NCBI GenBank assembly: GCA_026874595.1
Contig: CM049307.1
Coordinates: forward strand, 32,041,862-32,105,861
Direction: 5' to 3'
Length of the DNA stretch: 64,000 bases
From: Sipunculus nudus
Taxonomy: Eukaryota; Annelida; Sipuncula; Golfingiida; Sipunculidae
Shown here: in pieces, positions 61,430 to 64,000 of the stretch
Layout: the number at the start of each line of letters is the position of its first letter
Position numbering within the stretch: position 1 is the first letter of the stretch
Position numbers and translations under genes: made by a program
Notes under the pieces: model-generated
Told to the model about the DNA's origin: nothing
Databases searched by the model: none
The model's input: only the letters and a program-made list of their open reading frames with translations

Positions 61430-62095
61430 TCTCTGTTACAGAAACCTCAGTGTTACAGACACCACAGTGTTACATATATCTACCTGTTACAGACACCTCA
61501 GTGTTACAGACAGCTCAGTGTTACAGACAGCTCAGTGTTACAGACAGCTCAGTGTTACAGACACCTCAGTGTTACATACATCTACCTGTTACCCACACCT
61601 AAGTGTTACACGTCGTCCTGTTACAGACAACTACGTAATATAGACACCTCAGTGTTACACATGGCTACCTGTTACAGAAACCTCCTTATTACAGACAACT
61701 CAGGGTTACATAAATCAACCTGTTACAGACAGCTCCCTATTATATACACCTCAGTGTTACATATGTCTACCTGTTATAAACACACCCCTATTACAGACAC
61801 CTCAGTGTAACACATGTCTACCTGTTACAGACAGAATCCTATTACAGACACCTCAGGGTTACATAAATCTACTGGTTACAGACACCACCTTAATATATAC
61901 ACCTCAGGGTTACATACATCTACCTGTTACAGACATTTCCCTTTACAGACACCTTTGTGTTTCACATTTCTACCTGTAACAGATGCCATTACAGACACCT
62001 TAGTGTTTCATACATCTTTACCTATAAACAAACACTCCCTATTACATACATCTCCTTGTTACTGACACCTCAATATTAAAGACATCACCCAGTAA
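61430..62095. repeat. Short tandem repeat, CTCAGTGTTACAGACA units
   Basis: Perfect 17-bp units (CAGCTCAGTGTTACAGA) at 61500-61560, embedded in a longer degenerate array alternating with ATCTACCTGTTACAGACA. The plus-strand frames rich in CYR, SVTD and STCY are products of the repeat. Confidence 0.85.
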
Positions 62096-63060
62096 TAAAA
62101 CTAAAGGTCCTGACTGTGTCTGTAATTATTTGGATGTAACAGTATACCTCTTTTACAGCACTTCTCTATGCATTCCTGTTTATTTATTCTCCATCCTATA
62201 TCCCTCATTAAACAGGCCTGTGAACCACTGAGGCAGAACTGTTACTAGAGTGTGTCAAATGTTCTGGCAGCATGTACTCAGCTTCTAGCATGTCTATTTA
62301 ATGATTCTTGTTTATGGGAACATATGCATACCCTCTGAATGCACTCAGGACAGCTATGGAGTATGGCACATATTACTTTGTATAATAATGTATTGTTTAA
62401 AAATATGATAATAGTATATCATTATATGAATCCTGTACTATTTACAATGAAAAAGTTTTTATCCTGATAGTAATAAATTAGCTGTGGATATAAACTGACA
62501 GCTGTGGTTATGTATAACAGAACTTTATATATTATGCCATCATTTATGTACGGATCCAGCAATTCAATAAAACCAGCTCTTGAAACTCACATGATGTATG
62601 ATAGTATCTGCAAACCTGCCAGATTTGACTTACAGCCAGCTATGAAGCTACTTCATCTGTAGAATGTATGTGATTTCTGGCTTACTCTGGGTATATTTTA
62701 ACGATGTGTAGTTAACTATTGCTGCAAAAAATTCTTAAATAACACTTCTGTGAATGACTGATGAGCTTGAGCCCACAGATAGAGAAACCTGATGAAACAC
62801 TAACAATTAATTGTAGGTGATAGCAGGTGAACCGTTTGTCATTTACAAAGTCATCTGATTTGCCCCATGTCCTTGCTGGACTTGTTTGGATTATGGTAGA
62901 TGCCATTTTTGCAAGCTTCTTGCATAATAAACACATGGATGTGAACAAAATGGACAACTTGTGCAACATGTTTACGTTAAAGATATATATATATTAGTTT
63001 AGGTAGTCCCTTCAATGAACAAGATGGCCATTGTCTCAGTTCAGTCCTTGTATATATATT
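62096..63060. other. Upstream region, no firm exon
   Basis: A minus-strand ATG in good context at 62896-62898 opens MASTIIQTSPARTWGKSDDF, with a GTAAAT donor-like site after DDF. It would end in phase 0, whereas the exon at 60152 needs one carried base, so it cannot join directly. Unproven. Confidence 0.3.
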
Positions 63061-63079
63061 TTTGTATAATATGTGCATG

Positions 63080-63260
63080 TGGATACACATATGTATGTGT
63101 GTGTACAGGTGTGTATATATGTATATATGCATGTATGTGCATTTATGTATGTGTGTGTATGTGTGTATATGTATGTGTGTGTGTATATATATGTGCGGAT
63201 ATGATTGTGTATATAGCTGTATATGTACCATATGTATATCTTTACTTTTATATATACATT
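63080..63260. repeat. GT/AT-rich microsatellite tract
   Basis: Mixed TATGTGTGTGTATATATG repeats. Frames rich in Y, C, V, I, T and H on both strands here are low-complexity artefacts. Confidence 0.9.
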
Positions 63261-63399
63261 ATAATAATAATAATTAGTTTTATATAGAGCCAATTCTCCT
63301 ATGGTCAGACTCACAGCACAATTTACACGCTCACACATATCCACATACAATTTCATGGAAATTTACTCCCTGTGCCTATCCCAAAAAAAACAAAATGAT

Positions 63400-64000
63400 G
63401 CACATCTAATACTTATAAAAGGAATTCCGTTCACGTTTGTTTGCGGTGTTCTCTAAAACCGCATTGTGTAAAATACTGTGCCATACATCATTTTTAAGGT
63501 TATTATGCCTGCAGTGGCATAGGCCATATGAGAATAAATAATTTTTAAGGTACATATAGTTTTGAGTGATTTTTCCTTTTTTACTGACTTGCACAGACGG
63601 AGCACAGCCGAACTGCCTTCGACAATGACAGGAACGCATGCATTGTGGTCTTTCAACCTCAAACACTGCTATTCTTCATATGAATAACGCTTGCTTTCAG
63701 TGAGAGATTTGAGCCTGTCGGCTCTTTGAATTGAACGAGGCTCTTACCCACGTGCGTGGTCGGTAAAAGAGAAAAACACATGTTTCTCACTTCATGAAAT
63801 GGAGAGTTCAACCCAGGAGGAATAATGACAAAACTTATTCAAGGTCCCAATTTCAAGAACAGGCGTGGGGTGGGGTGGAATGGGATGGGGCAGAGTGGTG
63901 TCTGGCCTCAAAATATGTCTGATACGACGAAAAAAAAAAGTTGCGGCAGTTGAAAATGAATACAGACCCTCTGCATGGAGTCCCATCGGGTCCGCTTCTG
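63400..64000. other. CpG-richer segment, possible 5' exon/promoter area
   Basis: CG dinucleotides are visibly denser than in most of the window. Minus-strand GT donor-like sites follow short open stretches at 63592-63665 (GTAAAA) and 63750 (GTAAGA). This could hold the first exon of the PTB-death gene, but no frame or promoter motif decides it. Confidence 0.2.

Noticed and set aside
61179-61643. 154-codon plus-strand frame rich in CYR/SVTD
   Set aside because: Produced by a short tandem repeat; all frames of the repeat give similar peptides.
62712-62969. Minus-strand ATG exon (MASTIIQTSPARTWGKSDDF) as first exon of the PTB-death gene
   Set aside because: The plausible donor leaves phase 0, while the exon at 60152 needs one carried base; no intermediate exon could be found to bridge them. 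Left as unproven.
63015-63356. Y/C/V/I- and H/T-rich frames on both strands
   Set aside because: Translation of a GT/AT microsatellite.

Overview
This window is animal nuclear DNA. It is AT-rich, has GT-AG introns, very short exons in kilobases of intron, and abundant microsatellites, minisatellites and transposable-element debris. The repeat style (dispersed elements with tandem cores, TCCG-type microsatellites, recurrent AGCTCAGCTGA and GGGACCCATGGGTC ends) looks like a marine invertebrate, probably a mollusc. That taxon is an inference from repeat style, not from a marker gene. Only two genes can be supported, and both run off the window or lose their 5' ends.

Gene 1 (+ strand, 1483-23768) is the 3' part of an ABCG half-transporter, closest to ABCG2. 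Twelve exons can be joined in one open frame (about 406 codons plus stop) with consistent splice phases. They cover the linker after the nucleotide-binding domain and the complete six-helix membrane domain. The ATPase domain lies upstream of position 1. The 3' UTR runs to about 25.1-25.75 kb, with several AATAAA signals.

Gene 2 (- strand, 60152 down to 36805) is an adaptor-like protein. Six exons join in one frame (about 537 codons plus stop): an IRS-type PTB-like domain, a roughly 280-residue proline/serine-rich region with SH3-ligand-like and tyrosine motifs, and a C-terminal death domain. Its 5' exons were not found. I do not recognise this domain combination, so it is the most interesting gene here.

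Everything else is intron or intergenic DNA dominated by mobile elements. A family with AGCTCAGCTGA-type ends (called 'AGC family' here) has a hairpin at its 5' end and a GACCCATGGGTC-type palindrome at its 3' end. There are long copies at 2437-9461, 10637-13251 and 38460-43039, a short copy at 18805-19323, and inverted copies or fragments at 46271, 47302-48120, 53038-54597 and 58995-59195. The first and third long copies are near-identical and sit in introns of the two different genes. The first carries a 1866-bp inverted-repeat transposon whose empty target site is preserved in the third copy. A second family (called 'GTATCCGCC family') has hairpin ends and about 270-bp tandem core units with GGTGGCGCCACC palindromes. 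It occupies 9510-9980 (inverted), 48229-48790, 49500-51503, 55470-56362 and 56768-57460. Further inverted-repeat elements are at 1776-1950, 22200-22655, 25818-27562 and 34485-34970.

Tandem structures include an almost perfect 980-bp duplication (28981-30940), a 65-bp minisatellite (32455-33890), a 35-bp minisatellite (17765-18215), a 41-bp minisatellite (37545-37915), and a degenerate short repeat at 61430-62095. No rRNA, convincing tRNA, CRISPR or prokaryotic-type operon was seen. Most short open reading frames are chance frames in repeats.
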